From Collimonas arenae (GTDB lineage: Bacteria; Pseudomonadota; Gammaproteobacteria; Burkholderiales; Burkholderiaceae_D), in assembly GCF_001584165.1 (NCBI RefSeq), contig NZ_CP013233.1, forward strand, positions 4,348,620 through 4,412,619: a DNA stretch of 64,000 nucleotides. Direction: 5' to 3'. Below are positions 1-9,872 of this stretch, in pieces; the first letter of the stretch is position 1; every line of letters begins with the position of its first letter. Under the pieces are notes generated by a model. That model did not search any database. It was given only the letters and a program-made list of their open reading frames with translations, and was not told the DNA's origin. The position numbers and the translations under genes are program-made.

Positions 1-1016
1 CTCATCATTGAAAACCCGAGCGCGTATGGATTAATGCCGCTGTAGTACGACTTGGTCACCGGCGGCTGATACACCACATTACTATGCGAATGGAGAAACT
101 CCATCATGAAACCATCCGTCAGACGGCCTTCATCGTATAGGGTATTCAGGATCGTGTAATGCCAGAATGTGGCCCAGCCCTCGTTCATGACCTGAGTCTG
201 GCGCTGCGGATAGAAATATTGAGCGATCTTGCGCACGATACGGATGACCTCACGCTCCCAGGATTCCAGCAGCGGCGAATTTTTCTCGGCAAAATACAGC
301 AGATTCTCCTGCGTCTCAGGCGGAAAGCGCCCTTCGACCTGCTCTGCCGCCTCAGCCTTCTTCTCCGGCAAAGTGCGCCACAACTCATTGACTTGCGACT
401 GCATGTACTCTGCACGTTCGCGACGCTGCGCCTGTTCTTTCTCCAGCGACAATTTTTGCGGACGCTTGTAACGATCGACGCCGTAATGCATCAACGCATG
501 GCAGGAGTCGAGCAGTTCTTCAACTTTGGAGAAACCGTAGCGCTCCTCGCACTCGGCAATATAACTCTTCGCATACACCAGGTAATCGATGATGGCGTGG
601 GCATCGGTCCAAAGCTGAAACAGGTAGTTTCCCTTGAAAAAGGAATTATGCCCGTACGCTGCATGCGCGATCACCAGCGCCTGCATCGTCATCGTATTTT
701 CTTCCATCAGATAAGCGATGCACGGATTCGAATTGATGACAATTTCGTAGGCTAGGCCCATCTGGCCGCGCTTGTAATCTCGCTCCGTCATCAGGAAATG
801 CTTGCCGAACGACCAGTGCCGGTAATTCACCGGCATCCCTGCCGAAGCATAGGCGTCCATCATCTGTTCAGCAGTAATGATCTCCAACTGGATCGGATAG
901 ATATCCAGCTTGTAGCGCGCCGCCACGCGGGCAATTTCATCGTTGTACTGTTCGATCAGATCGAAACTCCAATCCGACGGACATGGCAACTGGCGATTGA
1001 TCAGACGGTCATTCAT
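1..1016 (-). CDS. SpoVR/YcgB family protein, C-terminus cut off by the window edge
   Basis: The minus-strand frame is open from an ATG at 1016 to the window edge, so about 338 N-terminal residues of a family usually near 500 residues are seen. The start reads MNDRLINRQLP and continues with SpoVR-like text such as GMPVNYRHWSFGK and YEIVINSNPCIAYLMEEN. The ATG overlaps the stop of the VWA gene by four bases (ATGA), which implies translational coupling. SpoVR (YcgB in E. coli) has no settled biochemical function. It is regularly encoded after PrkA/YeaG and YeaH in proteobacteria, where the trio is linked to stationary-phase and nitrogen stress. The family call is confident; the function is inferred from this context. 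Confidence 0.9.
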   Translation of the reverse strand, partial: MNDRLINRQLPCPSDWSFDLIEQYNDEIARVAARYKLDIYPIQLEIITAEQMMDAYASAGMPVNYRHWSFGKHFLMTERDYKRGQMGLAYEIVINSNPCIAYLMEENTMTMQALVIAHAAYGHNSFFKGNYLFQLWTDAHAIIDYLVYAKSYIAECEERYGFSKVEELLDSCHALMHYGVDRYKRPQKLSLEKEQAQRRERAEYMQSQVNELWRTLPEKKAEAAEQVEGRFPPETQENLLYFAEKNSPLLESWEREVIRIVRKIAQYFYPQRQTQVMNEGWATFWHYTILNTLYDEGRLTDGFMMEFLHSHSNVVYQPPVTKSYYSGINPYALGFSMM

Positions 1017-2278
1017 GTCTGCACCTGCTTCTCGAATAATTCGCGGAACACCGGATAGATCTCGCTGGCAGTTTGCACTTTCTTCATTGCGAACTGCGGA
1101 TTGACCGCGGCGATCTGCTCATATTCGGTCCATAGATTCTGTTCTTCGACTGTCACCTGGATGTAGGCAAAATAGCGTGAGCGCGGCAAGATTTCCTGCT
1201 CCAGCAGCTGTCGGCATTTCGGCGAATCGTCATTCCAGTTGTCGCCATCCGACGCCTGGGCGCCATAAATATTCCAGTCGCCCGGCGGATAGCGGGCATC
1301 GATGATCTGCTTCATCAACTCCAGTGCGCTCGACACCACCGTGCCGCCGCTTTCCTGCGAATGGAAAAAAGTATCTTCATCGACCTCGTCGGCACGTGTG
1401 TGATGGCGAATGAAAACCACCTCGATATGCTCATAATTTCTGGTCAGGAACAGATAGAGCAAGATGAAGAAGCGCTTCGACAAATCCTTGCGCTGCTCAT
1501 CCATCGATCCGGATACGTCCATCACGCAAAACATCACGGCGCGGCTCGACGGCTGCGGCACCTTGACCCGGTTGACGTAGCGCAGGTCGAACGGATCAAT
1601 GAATGGAATGCGCCAGATGCGGCCCTTGAGATGATGGATATCGTCCTCCAGGCGCTTGATCTCATCGCGCCGGTCTTGCGGATCGGCCTTGAGCGCCTCC
1701 ATCAGCTGCTCCAGCTCGCGCAGCTTGACCACCAGCGGCGAACCCAATGCAATACGCCGCCCGAGCGAACTGCGCAGCGAGCGGACGATGTCGATATTGT
1801 TCGGTGTGCCGTCGGTAGAGTAGCCGGCGCGCATGTTTTTCCAGCTTGGTACAGCGATCAGGTTGGTCTTGATCAGGCGCGGCAACTCGAGGTCCTCGAA
1901 GAAGTATTGCATGAATTCTTCGCGCGACAGCTGGAAGACAAAATCGTCTTCGCTTTCGCCCTGATTGCTGGGTGAACTGCCGCCACCTCCAGCGCCGCCC
2001 TGAGGGCGGGCGATTCGGTCGCCTTGCAGGTAATCCTGGTTGCCAGGGTGGACCATCTCGCGCTTGCCGCCCGGCCCATGGCCGAATACCGGTTCACTGA
2101 TGCCCCTGCGCGGAATGCTGATGCTCTTGGCGTTCTCGATTTCCTTGATGCCGCGGTCACGTACCGCTTCAGTCACCGAGCGATGAATAGCCGCCCGGAA
2201 GCGCCGCAAAAAGCGCTCCCGATTGGCAATGCTCTTGTTCTTGCCAGAAAGTCTACGGTCGATTATCTGATGCAACAC
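1013..2278 (-). CDS. yeaH: YeaH family VWA-domain protein (DUF444)
   Basis: This 421-residue protein is the usual partner of the PrkA/YeaG kinase. The N-terminal half is basic, with a Gly/Ser-rich stretch near residue 100. The C-terminal half is a von Willebrand A-like domain with a metal-ion-dependent adhesion motif, MDVSGSM, near residue 255, followed by FFILLYLFLTRNYEHIEVVFI. YeaH proteins act with YeaG in stationary-phase and nitrogen-starvation responses, but the molecular role is unclear. The gene lies 82 bp downstream of prkA, and its stop overlaps the SpoVR start by four bases. The three genes therefore look like one operon transcribed leftward. Confidence 0.92.
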   Translation of the reverse strand: MLHQIIDRRLSGKNKSIANRERFLRRFRAAIHRSVTEAVRDRGIKEIENAKSISIPRRGISEPVFGHGPGGKREMVHPGNQDYLQGDRIARPQGGAGGGGSSPSNQGESEDDFVFQLSREEFMQYFFEDLELPRLIKTNLIAVPSWKNMRAGYSTDGTPNNIDIVRSLRSSLGRRIALGSPLVVKLRELEQLMEALKADPQDRRDEIKRLEDDIHHLKGRIWRIPFIDPFDLRYVNRVKVPQPSSRAVMFCVMDVSGSMDEQRKDLSKRFFILLYLFLTRNYEHIEVVFIRHHTRADEVDEDTFFHSQESGGTVVSSALELMKQIIDARYPPGDWNIYGAQASDGDNWNDDSPKCRQLLEQEILPRSRYFAYIQVTVEEQNLWTEYEQIAAVNPQFAMKKVQTASEIYPVFRELFEKQVQT

Positions 2279-2360
2279 GGTCGGCTCTCCTGGTCGGAAT
2301 GCATCTGGTGAGCTGCTGGTAACTGGCGCTTTTCTTTATGCTACTTACCCGCGATCCACC

Positions 2361-4283
2361 TCATGAAGATTTGCGTACTCGCAGATACCATTCGCACAGT
2401 AATCGTACCTGTTTCGGCGTATACCCTTTGCTGACCATGCGATTCACAAAATCTTCATGCTTGCGCAATTCTTCGTTGGAACCCTTGGCGTTGAACGAGA
2501 TAACCGGCAGCAAGTCCTCGGTATTCGAAAACATTTTCTTTTCGATAACGACGCGCAATTTCTCATAGCTGGTCCACAACGGGTTCTTGCCGGCATTCGA
2601 GACGCGCGCACGCAATACGAAATTGACAATTTCGTTACGGAAATCCTTCGGATTGCTGATGCCGGCCGGTTTCTCGATCTTTTCCAACTCTGCATTCAAG
2701 GCTGCGCGATCGAAACTTTCGCCAGTGTCATGGTCGCGGAATTCCTGATCCTGGATCCAGAAGTCGGCATAGGTCACATAGCGGTCGAAAACATTCTGTC
2801 CATATTCAGAATACGACTCCAGATAAGCGGTCTGGATTTCCTTGCCGATAAATTCGGCATAACGCGTTGCCAGCGTATCCTTGACGTAAGACAAATACTT
2901 CTGCTCCACCTCCTGCGGAAATTGCTCGCGCTCGATCTGCTGTTCCAGCACATACATCAGGTGCACAGGATTGGCCGCCACTTCGGTCGAATCGAAATTG
3001 AACACACGCGACAGTATCTTGAACGCGAAACGCGTCGACACCCCTGTCATTCCTTCATCGACACCCGCATAGTCGCGATATTCCTGGAACGACTTGGCTT
3101 TTGGGTCGCTGTCTTTCAGATTCTCGCCGTCATACACCTGCATCTTCGAGAAAATACTCGAATTTTCCGGCTCGCCAAGACGCGTCAGTATCGAGAACTG
3201 CGCCATCATCTTCAATGTGCCCGGCGCGCATACCGCCTTGCCCAGCGAGGATGTGCGAATCAATTTTTCATAAATCTTGATTTCCTCGGAAACCCGCAGG
3301 CAATAAGGCACCTTGACGATGTAGATCCGATCCAGCAGCGCCTCGTTGTTCTTGTTGTTGCGGAAGGCTTTCCATTCCGATTCGTTCGAGTGCGCCAGGA
3401 TGATGCCGTCGAACGGAATCGCGCCAAAACCTTCGGTGCCCTTGAAATTGCCTTCCTGCGTTGCAGTCAGCAAAGGATGCAGCACCTTGATCGGCGCCTT
3501 GAACATTTCAACGAATTCCAGCAAGCCCTGATTCGACAGGCACAAGCCGCCGGAATAGCTGTAGGCGTCGGCATCATCCTGCGAATATTGTTCCAGCTTG
3601 CGGATATCGACCTTGCCGACCAGGGTGGATATATCCTGGTTGTTTTCATCGCCCGGTTCGGTCTTGGAAATCGCAACCTGCCGCAAGATCGACGGATAGC
3701 GTTTAACCACGCGGAACTTGCGGATATCACCGTTGAATTCATGCAGGCGCTTGACGGCCCAGGGGCTCAGGATCGATTTCAGGTAGCGGCGCGGAATGCC
3801 GTACTGTTCTTCCAGGATCGCGCCATCCTCTTCATAATCGAACAGACCGAGCGGCGATTCATTGACCGGCGATCCTTTCAGCGAATAGAACGGCACATGC
3901 TCCATCAGCTGCTTGAGACGCTCGGCGATCGACGACTTGCCGCCGCCGACCGGGCCCAGCAAATAAAGAATCTGTTTGCGCTCTTCCAGGCCTTGCGCAG
4001 CGTGGCGGAAATAGGCGACCACCTGCTCGATCACCTCTTCGGCGCCGTAGAACTCCTTGAATGCGGGATAGACCTTGAGAACCTTGTTGGCAAAGATGCG
4101 CGACAAGGAAGGGTCGTGGCGCGTATCGATCTGCTGCGGTTCGCCTATCGCCATCAGCATGCGTTCCCCAGCTGTCGCATAACAGCTTGGATCGTTCTTA
4201 CAAAGCGCAAGATATTCTTCTAAGGAAAATTCTTCTTCTCTGGTTTTGTCGAACCGACTCGCAAAGCTGCTGTAGATATCCAT
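2361..4283 (-). CDS. prkA: PrkA/YeaG family serine protein kinase with AAA domain
   Basis: At 640 residues this matches the usual length of PrkA/YeaG (about 640). It starts MDIYSSFASRFDKTREEEFSL. The N-terminal half is an AAA-type ATPase-like domain with Walker A GPVGGGKSS near residue 111. The C-terminal half is the PrkA kinase-like region. YeaG in E. coli is a serine/threonine kinase needed for adaptation to nitrogen starvation and stationary phase. The gene leads the prkA-yeaH-spoVR operon, with a GGGGGTG stretch just upstream of its ATG as a plausible ribosome site. No disruption is seen. Confidence 0.95.
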   Translation of the reverse strand: MDIYSSFASRFDKTREEEFSLEEYLALCKNDPSCYATAGERMLMAIGEPQQIDTRHDPSLSRIFANKVLKVYPAFKEFYGAEEVIEQVVAYFRHAAQGLEERKQILYLLGPVGGGKSSIAERLKQLMEHVPFYSLKGSPVNESPLGLFDYEEDGAILEEQYGIPRRYLKSILSPWAVKRLHEFNGDIRKFRVVKRYPSILRQVAISKTEPGDENNQDISTLVGKVDIRKLEQYSQDDADAYSYSGGLCLSNQGLLEFVEMFKAPIKVLHPLLTATQEGNFKGTEGFGAIPFDGIILAHSNESEWKAFRNNKNNEALLDRIYIVKVPYCLRVSEEIKIYEKLIRTSSLGKAVCAPGTLKMMAQFSILTRLGEPENSSIFSKMQVYDGENLKDSDPKAKSFQEYRDYAGVDEGMTGVSTRFAFKILSRVFNFDSTEVAANPVHLMYVLEQQIEREQFPQEVEQKYLSYVKDTLATRYAEFIGKEIQTAYLESYSEYGQNVFDRYVTYADFWIQDQEFRDHDTGESFDRAALNAELEKIEKPAGISNPKDFRNEIVNFVLRARVSNAGKNPLWTSYEKLRVVIEKKMFSNTEDLLPVISFNAKGSNEELRKHEDFVNRMVSKGYTPKQVRLLCEWYLRVRKSS

Positions 4284-4435
4284 ATCACCCCCGCATCAAC
4301 GATGTTGCGAAAACAAATTGAAGATTATTTCTACCGAATTCGACCTCTTCAGATATTCACAGTTCCTTGGTCAGCCAGCTTCATTTTTCGATGCGGCCCA
4401 GAAGAGGATTACGCGATTTGATTCTAAACCTTTTT

Positions 4436-5692
4436 CTAAGATGCAACAGGGTTTTCTGTTTTTTCACTCCACGGTGCGACCTTGAATAAAATCAACATTC
4501 CCGGCAGCGCCAGCGCGAAGCACAAAATGAAAAAATTGAACCACCCTGTTTGAGCAACGATGTAACCCACCGATGAGTTGACAAAGGTGCGCGGCACCGC
4601 GGCAAGACTGGTGAACAGTGCGTACTGCGTTGCAGTGTAGCGCGGATCGGTAGTACGGGCGATATAGGCGACAAACGCGGCGGTGCCGAGGCCAACGCCG
4701 AATGCTTCGCCGCCGATCACGATCGCCAGCACGAACGGATCGGGCCCGACCTGCGCCAGCCACGCAAACCCGAGAATCGTCACCGCCTGCACCACGCCAA
4801 AAATCCACAAGGCGCGATTGATGCCGATCTGGACCATCCATATGCCGCCGATCAGACCACCTACCAGGCTGGCCCACAGGCTGGTGGTCTTGGAAATCAC
4901 GCCGATCTGCGTCAGCGAAAAGCCGAGATCGATATAAAATCTGGTAGCAAGCGCTGTGGCCATGCTGTCGCCCAGCTTGTACAGGAAAATGAATCCGAGC
5001 ACCCACAACGCGCCACGCCAGCCATCTCTTGCGATGAATTCCTGGAACGGCAAGACCACCGCTTCGCGGATATTCTTCGGCGGCGAACCATACACCTCCG
5101 GTTCCTTGATCAGTAACGTGCAGATCAGGCCCGGCAACATGAACGCCGCGGTAATCCAGAACACCGCCTGCCAGCTCATGTGATCGGCCAGGAACAACGA
5201 CAGCGCTCCCGGCACCATACCGGCCACCTTGTAGGCATTGACGTTGATCGCCGCGCCCAGGCCCTGCTCGTTGTCCGGCAGGATTTCACGACGATAGGCG
5301 TCAATGACAATATCCTGGCTGGCCGATAGGAACGCCACCACCGAAGCAACGAAGGCGATCGTCGCCACTTGCGTATGCGGGTCGAGCATGCCCATGCCGC
5401 CAATGGCAACGAACAGGCTGGCCTGGGTCAACATCATCCAGCTGCGCCGGCGCCCCAGCTTACCGAAATGGAAGCGGTCCATCAGCGGCGACCAGAGGAA
5501 CTTCCAGGTGTACGGAAACATGACCAGCGCGAACAGGCCGAGCGCCTTGACGTCAAGGCCTGACTTGCTTAACCAGGCTTGCAGCAAACTCAGCAGAATG
5601 AACAGCGGCAGGCCGGAACTGAAGCCGAGGAAAGCGCAAATCAGCATGCGCCGGTTGAGGTAGTGATGCCAGGGATTTGAATCTGATGTCAT
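4436..5692 (-). CDS. ampG: AmpG family muropeptide MFS transporter
   Basis: A 418-residue, 12-helix major facilitator protein. The N-terminus has AFLGFSSGLPLFILLSLLQAW, the typical AmpG first helix, followed by the FPYTWKFLWSPLMDRF segment. AmpG imports GlcNAc-anhydromuropeptides from the periplasm for cell-wall recycling, and in many bacteria it feeds the signal for beta-lactamase induction. It appears to be a single-gene unit, 152 bp downstream of the prkA start and 215 bp upstream of the metW stop codon. E. coli AmpG is longer (491 residues), but the shorter form is common in beta-proteobacteria. Confidence 0.9.
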   Translation of the reverse strand: MTSDSNPWHHYLNRRMLICAFLGFSSGLPLFILLSLLQAWLSKSGLDVKALGLFALVMFPYTWKFLWSPLMDRFHFGKLGRRRSWMMLTQASLFVAIGGMGMLDPHTQVATIAFVASVVAFLSASQDIVIDAYRREILPDNEQGLGAAINVNAYKVAGMVPGALSLFLADHMSWQAVFWITAAFMLPGLICTLLIKEPEVYGSPPKNIREAVVLPFQEFIARDGWRGALWVLGFIFLYKLGDSMATALATRFYIDLGFSLTQIGVISKTTSLWASLVGGLIGGIWMVQIGINRALWIFGVVQAVTILGFAWLAQVGPDPFVLAIVIGGEAFGVGLGTAAFVAYIARTTDPRYTATQYALFTSLAAVPRTFVNSSVGYIVAQTGWFNFFILCFALALPGMLILFKVAPWSEKTENPVAS

Positions 5693-5817
5693 GAATGCGC
5701 CCGCGTCGGCGGGGAGTTGGGTATCTGCCGCCAGACTACAGCATCAACTGCAGTCCGGCATTTTAAAATCGCCTTCATGCGCGCGCCGGCAGGGATCCAT
5801 GTTGACAGCGAAATGGA

Positions 5818-5833
5818 CCCCGCATGCGCGGGG
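5818..5833. repeat. REP-like palindrome between ampG and metW
   Basis: CCCCGC, loop ATGC, GCGGGG, set in the context ATGGA...ATGACA. Palindromes of this form are commonly dispersed between genes in proteobacteria. There is no T-run on either side, so it is not a clear terminator. Only one copy was noticed in this window. Confidence 0.5.
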
Positions 5834-5907
5834 ATGACATGGCTAACGTTGAATCGAAACAGCTTTGCAGCCCTGCATACTTTTTCTTACCAGCCTTTCT
5901 TACCGGC

Positions 5908-6510
5908 TTATTTCTTGCGAAAACGGAATACCGCAAGACTACCACGCCAGTTGGGCAAGACCGAGATCGGTTGGCCGTCGTGTAGCGCCACGCATTCGAG
6001 TACTTCCAATCCGACCTCGTTCGCCAGCTCTTCAAAATCCTTGATGGTCGCGCAACGCAGGTTGGGGGTGTCATACCATTCGTAAGGCAGCGTCTTGGAC
6101 ACCGGCATGCGACCGCGCAATAGCGCCACTCTATGCGGCCAGTAGGCAAAATTGGGGAATGACACAATCGCCTCGCGGCCGACGCGAGCGATATCGCGCA
6201 GGACGCCCTCGACATTCTTCATCATCTGCAAGGCTGACAGGCACAGCACCGTGTCGAAGGCGTTGTCGGCAAACAGCGTCAAGCCGGCTTCCAGATCCTG
6301 CTGAATGACTGAAACGCCGCGCGTCACGCACGCCGGAATCTTGTCATCGTCGATCTCGACGCCGTAGCCGGCGCATTGCTTGTCGGACTGCAGGTAATCG
6401 AGCATGACGCCGTCGCCGCAACCCAGATCGAGCACCTGCGATTGATCGCGCACCCAATGTGCGATGAAGGCCAGGTCGGGACGCAAATTACTTAATTGCT
6501 GGAAATTCAT
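5908..6510 (-). CDS. metW: MetW, methionine biosynthesis methyltransferase-like protein
   Basis: This 200-residue class I SAM-dependent methyltransferase-fold protein has motif [10 protein letters not shown] near residue 29 and the acidic loop GVEID. MetW is almost always encoded directly behind metX in proteobacteria and is thought to assist the MetX homoserine acylation step or methionine control. Its ATG overlaps the metX TGA (ATGA at 6507-6510), so the two genes are translationally coupled. Both lie downstream of the riboswitch described at 7766-7870. The exact reaction is not settled for the family. Confidence 0.93.
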   Translation of the reverse strand: MNFQQLSNLRPDLAFIAHWVRDQSQVLDLGCGDGVMLDYLQSDKQCAGYGVEIDDDKIPACVTRGVSVIQQDLEAGLTLFADNAFDTVLCLSALQMMKNVEGVLRDIARVGREAIVSFPNFAYWPHRVALLRGRMPVSKTLPYEWYDTPNLRCATIKDFEELANEVGLEVLECVALHDGQPISVLPNWRGSLAVFRFRKK

Positions 6511-7685
6511 GCGTTTGCTCCCGCCACTTCGGTCTTGTCATTCATTATCGATGATTGCTGCCGATCCAGCTCCTGCCAGATGCGGTTGTAGTATTCGCGC
6601 ACCACGCTTATGTAGCGCGGGTCGTCGAGCAGGAACGCATCATGGCCGTGCGGCGCATCGATCTCAGCATAGCTGACGCGGCGCTTGTTGTTGACCAGCG
6701 CCTGCACGATCTCGCGGCTGCGCTCCGGCGAGAAGCGCCAGTCGGTCATGAACGACACCAGCAGGAACTGCGCCTGGGTCTTGCTCAGGGCGCGCGTCAG
6801 GTCGCCGTCGAATTCCTTGGCAGGGTCGAAATAATCGAGGGCCTTGGTAATCAGCAGATAGGTATTGGCGTCGAAATACTCAGAGAATTTATCGCCTTGA
6901 TAACGCAGGTAGGATTCGATTTCGAAATCGATGCCGAAACCGAACTGGTACTCGCCGGAGCGCAGGTCGCGGCCGAATTTTTCGGCCATGTCGTCATCCG
7001 ACAGATAAGTGATGTGCCCGACCATGCGCGCCACCCGCAAGCCGTTCTTCGGCACCACGCCATGCGCGTAGTAATCGCCGCCATGAAAACCCGGATCGGT
7101 CAGGATCGCCTGCCGCGCGACGTCATTGAAGGCGATATTCTGTGCAGACAGCTTGGGGGTCGACGCAATCACCACGCAATGGCGCAGGCGGGTTGGATAC
7201 ATCAGGCTCCAAGCCAGCGCCTGCATGCCGCCCAGCGAGCCACCCATCACTGCGGCGAATTGCACGATTCCGAGCGCATCGGCCAGCCGCGCCTGGGCCT
7301 GTACCCAGTCTTCGACCGTGACGACCGGAAAATCGGCGCCATAAGGCTTGCCGGTGGCGGCGTTGATGTGCATCGGCCCGGTCGAGCCAAAGCAGGAACC
7401 GAGGTTATTCACGCCGATGACGAAGAATTTATCGGTATCGAGCGGCTTGCCCGGCCCCACCATGTTGTCCCACCAGCCGACATTCTTTTCATCATCCTGA
7501 TACACGCCGGCGACATGATGCGAAGCGTTCAGCGCATGGCAGACCAGCACCGCATTGGATTTGTCGGCATTGAGGCTGCCATAGGTTTCATATACCAGCG
7601 TGTAATCCGCCAGCAGCGCGCCGCTTTGCAACTGTAGCGGCGTCGCGAAATGCATCGATTGCGGTGAAACTATTCCTTGGGACAT
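6507..7685 (-). CDS. metX: Homoserine O-acyltransferase MetX
   Basis: An alpha/beta hydrolase-fold enzyme that acylates homoserine, the first committed step of methionine synthesis. The nucleophile elbow is GGSLGGMQ and the catalytic histidine lies in [12 protein letters not shown] near the C-terminus. [14 protein letters not shown] is typical of the family. The start chosen, [13 protein letters not shown] (392 residues), matches the usual N-terminus. The open frame extends 73 codons further upstream, but that stretch is the riboswitch leader. No strong Shine-Dalgarno is visible before this ATG. Whether the donor is acetyl-CoA or succinyl-CoA cannot be told reliably here; many beta-proteobacterial MetX proteins are reported to use succinyl-CoA. 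Confidence 0.94.
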   Translation of the reverse strand: MSQGIVSPQSMHFATPLQLQSGALLADYTLVYETYGSLNADKSNAVLVCHALNASHHVAGVYQDDEKNVGWWDNMVGPGKPLDTDKFFVIGVNNLGSCFGSTGPMHINAATGKPYGADFPVVTVEDWVQAQARLADALGIVQFAAVMGGSLGGMQALAWSLMYPTRLRHCVVIASTPKLSAQNIAFNDVARQAILTDPGFHGGDYYAHGVVPKNGLRVARMVGHITYLSDDDMAEKFGRDLRSGEYQFGFGIDFEIESYLRYQGDKFSEYFDANTYLLITKALDYFDPAKEFDGDLTRALSKTQAQFLLVSFMTDWRFSPERSREIVQALVNNKRRVSYAEIDAPHGHDAFLLDDPRYISVVREYYNRIWQELDRQQSSIMNDKTEVAGANA

Positions 7686-7714
7686 GGTTCGGGCGCCAGG
7701 AGGTAATTGACAAT

Positions 7715-7745
7715 AAAAAGCCCGAGAGCTTTCGCTAGTCGGGCT
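7715..7745 (-). terminator. Intrinsic terminator in the metX leader (attenuator)
   Basis: On the minus strand AGCCCGA pairs with TCGGGCT across a 13-nt loop that can itself fold (AGC/GCT), followed directly by TTTTTATT. It lies 30 bases before the metX ATG and about 20 bases after the riboswitch aptamer. This placement is expected for transcription attenuation by SAM. A small hairpin GCTTG/CAAGC between aptamer and terminator overlaps the 3' strand of the aptamer pseudoknot and could be part of the switch. Confidence 0.75.
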
Positions 7746-7765
7746 AATAATGGGCTTGTACATCA

Positions 7766-7870
7766 AGCTCGCTTTAGCCGTATTTATTTGGCATTTCCAG
7801 ATCGATAACGATTCCGGCAATGCCGCGCGCCCGCAAGCTGAGGTGGTGAGACCAATCAAATCGGCGCGAT
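7766..7870 (-). promoter_or_regulatory. SAM-II (SAM-alpha) type riboswitch upstream of metX
   Basis: The minus-strand leader contains CGCGCC then GATTTG, and later TTGCGGGCGCG, so P1 closes as CGCGCC/GGCGCG (7863-7868 with 7826-7831). Downstream is AAATAAATACGGCTAAAG, which matches the conserved AUAAAU..GCUAAA segment of SAM-II. GCUUGC in the P1 loop can pair antiparallel with GCGAGC just after GCUAAA, giving the expected pseudoknot. Between P1 and the conserved segment sits an extra insert of about 35 nt that can form one or two short hairpins. SAM-II RNAs are known mainly upstream of metX/metA genes of alpha-proteobacteria, with some in other classes. This match was made from memory of the consensus. 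Confidence 0.8.
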
Positions 7871-7926
7871 ATACAAGAATAACCAAGTCGAAGCCTGGCG
7901 TCAAACGCTACCAGGTTGTCAGCCTT

Positions 7927-9681
7927 TCATGCTGTCGCACGCATTTGGCTGACCGCGGCTGCAATCGCGCTGGGTTCGGTGCTGCGCAGGATTTTCTTGG
8001 TTTGCAGCGTCAAGTCATCAAGATCGCTATTCAGGATTTCCTGCTTGACTGCCAGCAACTGCGCCGGATGCATCGAAAACTCCAGCAAACCCATGCCAAG
8101 CAGCAAACGCGTGAACTTGACGTCGCCAGCCATTTCGCCACACACCGACACCGGAATCCCGGCCTTGCGTCCCATCGCGATCACTGTCGACAGCAGGAAC
8201 AGCACCGCCGGGTGCAGCGGGTTGTATAGGTGCGCCACTTCGTGATCGACGCGGTCGATCGCCAGCGTGTACTGGATCAGGTCGTTGGTGCCGATTGACA
8301 AAAAGTCCATACGTTTGATGAACATCGGCAGCGCCAGCGCCGCCGCCGGAATCTCGATCATGGCGCCGATCTTGATGCTCTCGTCGAACCCAATGCCTTC
8401 ATCGCGCAACTGCTGCTTGGCTTGCTCGATGATGGCCAGCGTCTGGTCGATTTCAAATGCGTGCGCCAGCATCGGAATCAGCAATTTGACGGTGCCGAAC
8501 GCGGAAGCGCGCAAAATTGCCCGCAATTGCGTCAGAAACAACTGCGGCTCTGCCAGGCAATAACGGATTGCGCGCAAGCCCAGTGCCGGGTTCAGCGCGG
8601 TTTGTTCTTCGGCGCTGAGCGGCTTGTCGGCGCCGACATCCAGCGTGCGGATCGTTACCGGTCGCCCCTTCATCGCTACCACTGCCTGCCGATACGATTC
8701 AAATTGCTCATCCTCGGTCGGCAATTCATGCTGTGGACCAATCCGGCCCATGAACAGGAATTCCGAACGGAACAGGCCGACACCATTGGCGCCGGACTCC
8801 ATCGCCGACGCACAATCGCTTGGCAACTCAATGTTAGCCAGCAAACTGATTTCGGTGCCATCCAGCGTGACCGCGCGGGTTTTCTTGATCTTGCCGAGCT
8901 TGCGACGTGCGCGCAGCTGATGCGCCTGGAGCTCCCGGTATTGCTTCAATATCATCGGCGCTGGATCGACGATCACTACGCCGGCGTCGCCATCGATGAT
9001 GATCCAGTCATCCTGCTTGATCAGCTTGGAAGCGTGGTTCATGCCCACCGCAGCCGGAATATCAAGGCTGCGCGCGACAATCGCGGTGTGCGAATTCTGA
9101 CCACCGAGATCGGTCACGAAACCGGCAAAGGCGCGATCGCGGAACTGCAGCATGTCCGCCGGGGAAATGTCATACGCAACCACCACGATATTGGCGAACG
9201 ATGCGCCGTCGCTATCGACTTCAGGCAGGCGGGTAGCGGTGCCGGTCAGGACTTTCAGCAAGCGCTCGCCAACCTGCAGCACGTCCATCTTGCGCTCACG
9301 CAGGTAGGTGTCTTCGATTTCGTCGAACTGCGCCGACAATTCGTCGATCTGCGTAACCAGCGCCCATTCTGCGTTGTAGTGACGGTTGCGGATGATGTCG
9401 AGCGACATTTCGGCCAGCATTGGGTCCGACAGGATCAGCAGGTGGACATCAACAAACGCGCCCAGTTCAGGCGGTGATTCTTTCGGCAAGTCGCTACGAA
9501 TGGTCTGCAATTCAGTGCGCACCTTGGCCACTGCATTCTGCAGGCGCTGGACTTCAGCTTCGACCTCGGTTTCACCGATCAGGTAATGCTTGACGTCCAT
9601 TGCCGCCGGCGCAAGCAGGTGCGAACGGCCAATCGCGATGCCGCGCGATACCGGAATGCCATGTAGGGTAAAGGATGCCAT
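7927..9681 (-). CDS. ptsI: PTS enzyme I (phosphoenolpyruvate-protein phosphotransferase)
   Basis: This 584-residue EI autophosphorylates from PEP on a histidine and passes the phosphate to HPr. The N-terminal HPr-binding and swivelling domain carries the active-site motif GGQNSHTAIVARS near residue 190. The C-terminal PEP-binding barrel carries GANGVGLFRSEFLFMGR near residue 300 and VCGEMAGD with the catalytic cysteine near residue 505. The length is typical of EI. It is the last of three genes, EIIA-HPr-EI, with no sugar permease nearby. In beta-proteobacteria such chains usually have regulatory roles. Confidence 0.95.
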   Translation of the reverse strand: MASFTLHGIPVSRGIAIGRSHLLAPAAMDVKHYLIGETEVEAEVQRLQNAVAKVRTELQTIRSDLPKESPPELGAFVDVHLLILSDPMLAEMSLDIIRNRHYNAEWALVTQIDELSAQFDEIEDTYLRERKMDVLQVGERLLKVLTGTATRLPEVDSDGASFANIVVVAYDISPADMLQFRDRAFAGFVTDLGGQNSHTAIVARSLDIPAAVGMNHASKLIKQDDWIIIDGDAGVVIVDPAPMILKQYRELQAHQLRARRKLGKIKKTRAVTLDGTEISLLANIELPSDCASAMESGANGVGLFRSEFLFMGRIGPQHELPTEDEQFESYRQAVVAMKGRPVTIRTLDVGADKPLSAEEQTALNPALGLRAIRYCLAEPQLFLTQLRAILRASAFGTVKLLIPMLAHAFEIDQTLAIIEQAKQQLRDEGIGFDESIKIGAMIEIPAAALALPMFIKRMDFLSIGTNDLIQYTLAIDRVDHEVAHLYNPLHPAVLFLLSTVIAMGRKAGIPVSVCGEMAGDVKFTRLLLGMGLLEFSMHPAQLLAVKQEILNSDLDDLTLQTKKILRSTEPSAIAAAVSQMRATA

Positions 9682-9872
9682 CTGGTCAGCCCGCTGGAAA
9701 ATTCAATTCAAATAATCGTGGGACAGAGAAGTCGTGCCAATCTTGCCGTCTGGCGCAAGGTTTATACATCGGCAAGGCCGTCCTTGCGACAAATTACCTT
9801 ATCGCCAACTGATTCAACAAGAAATATCAAGTCACCAAGTAAGTTGCCGCACCGGGCGGCTGCGGACCGGCT

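Noticed and set aside
2457..4223. A 588-codon plus-strand open frame opposite prkA
   Set aside because: It is a shadow of a GC-rich gene; PrkA on the minus strand has clear family motifs and the antisense product has none.
5818..5833. Terminator of ampG or metW
   Set aside because: A good palindrome, but no T-run on either strand, and it lies upstream of the ampG start; better read as a REP-like repeat.
7686..7904. A 73-residue N-terminal extension of MetX
   Set aside because: This stretch is the riboswitch and terminator leader, and MetX proteins normally start near [10 protein letters not shown].
8422..9477. A 351-codon plus-strand open frame opposite ptsI
   Set aside because: The EI active-site motifs are on the minus strand; the antisense product has no recognisable domain.
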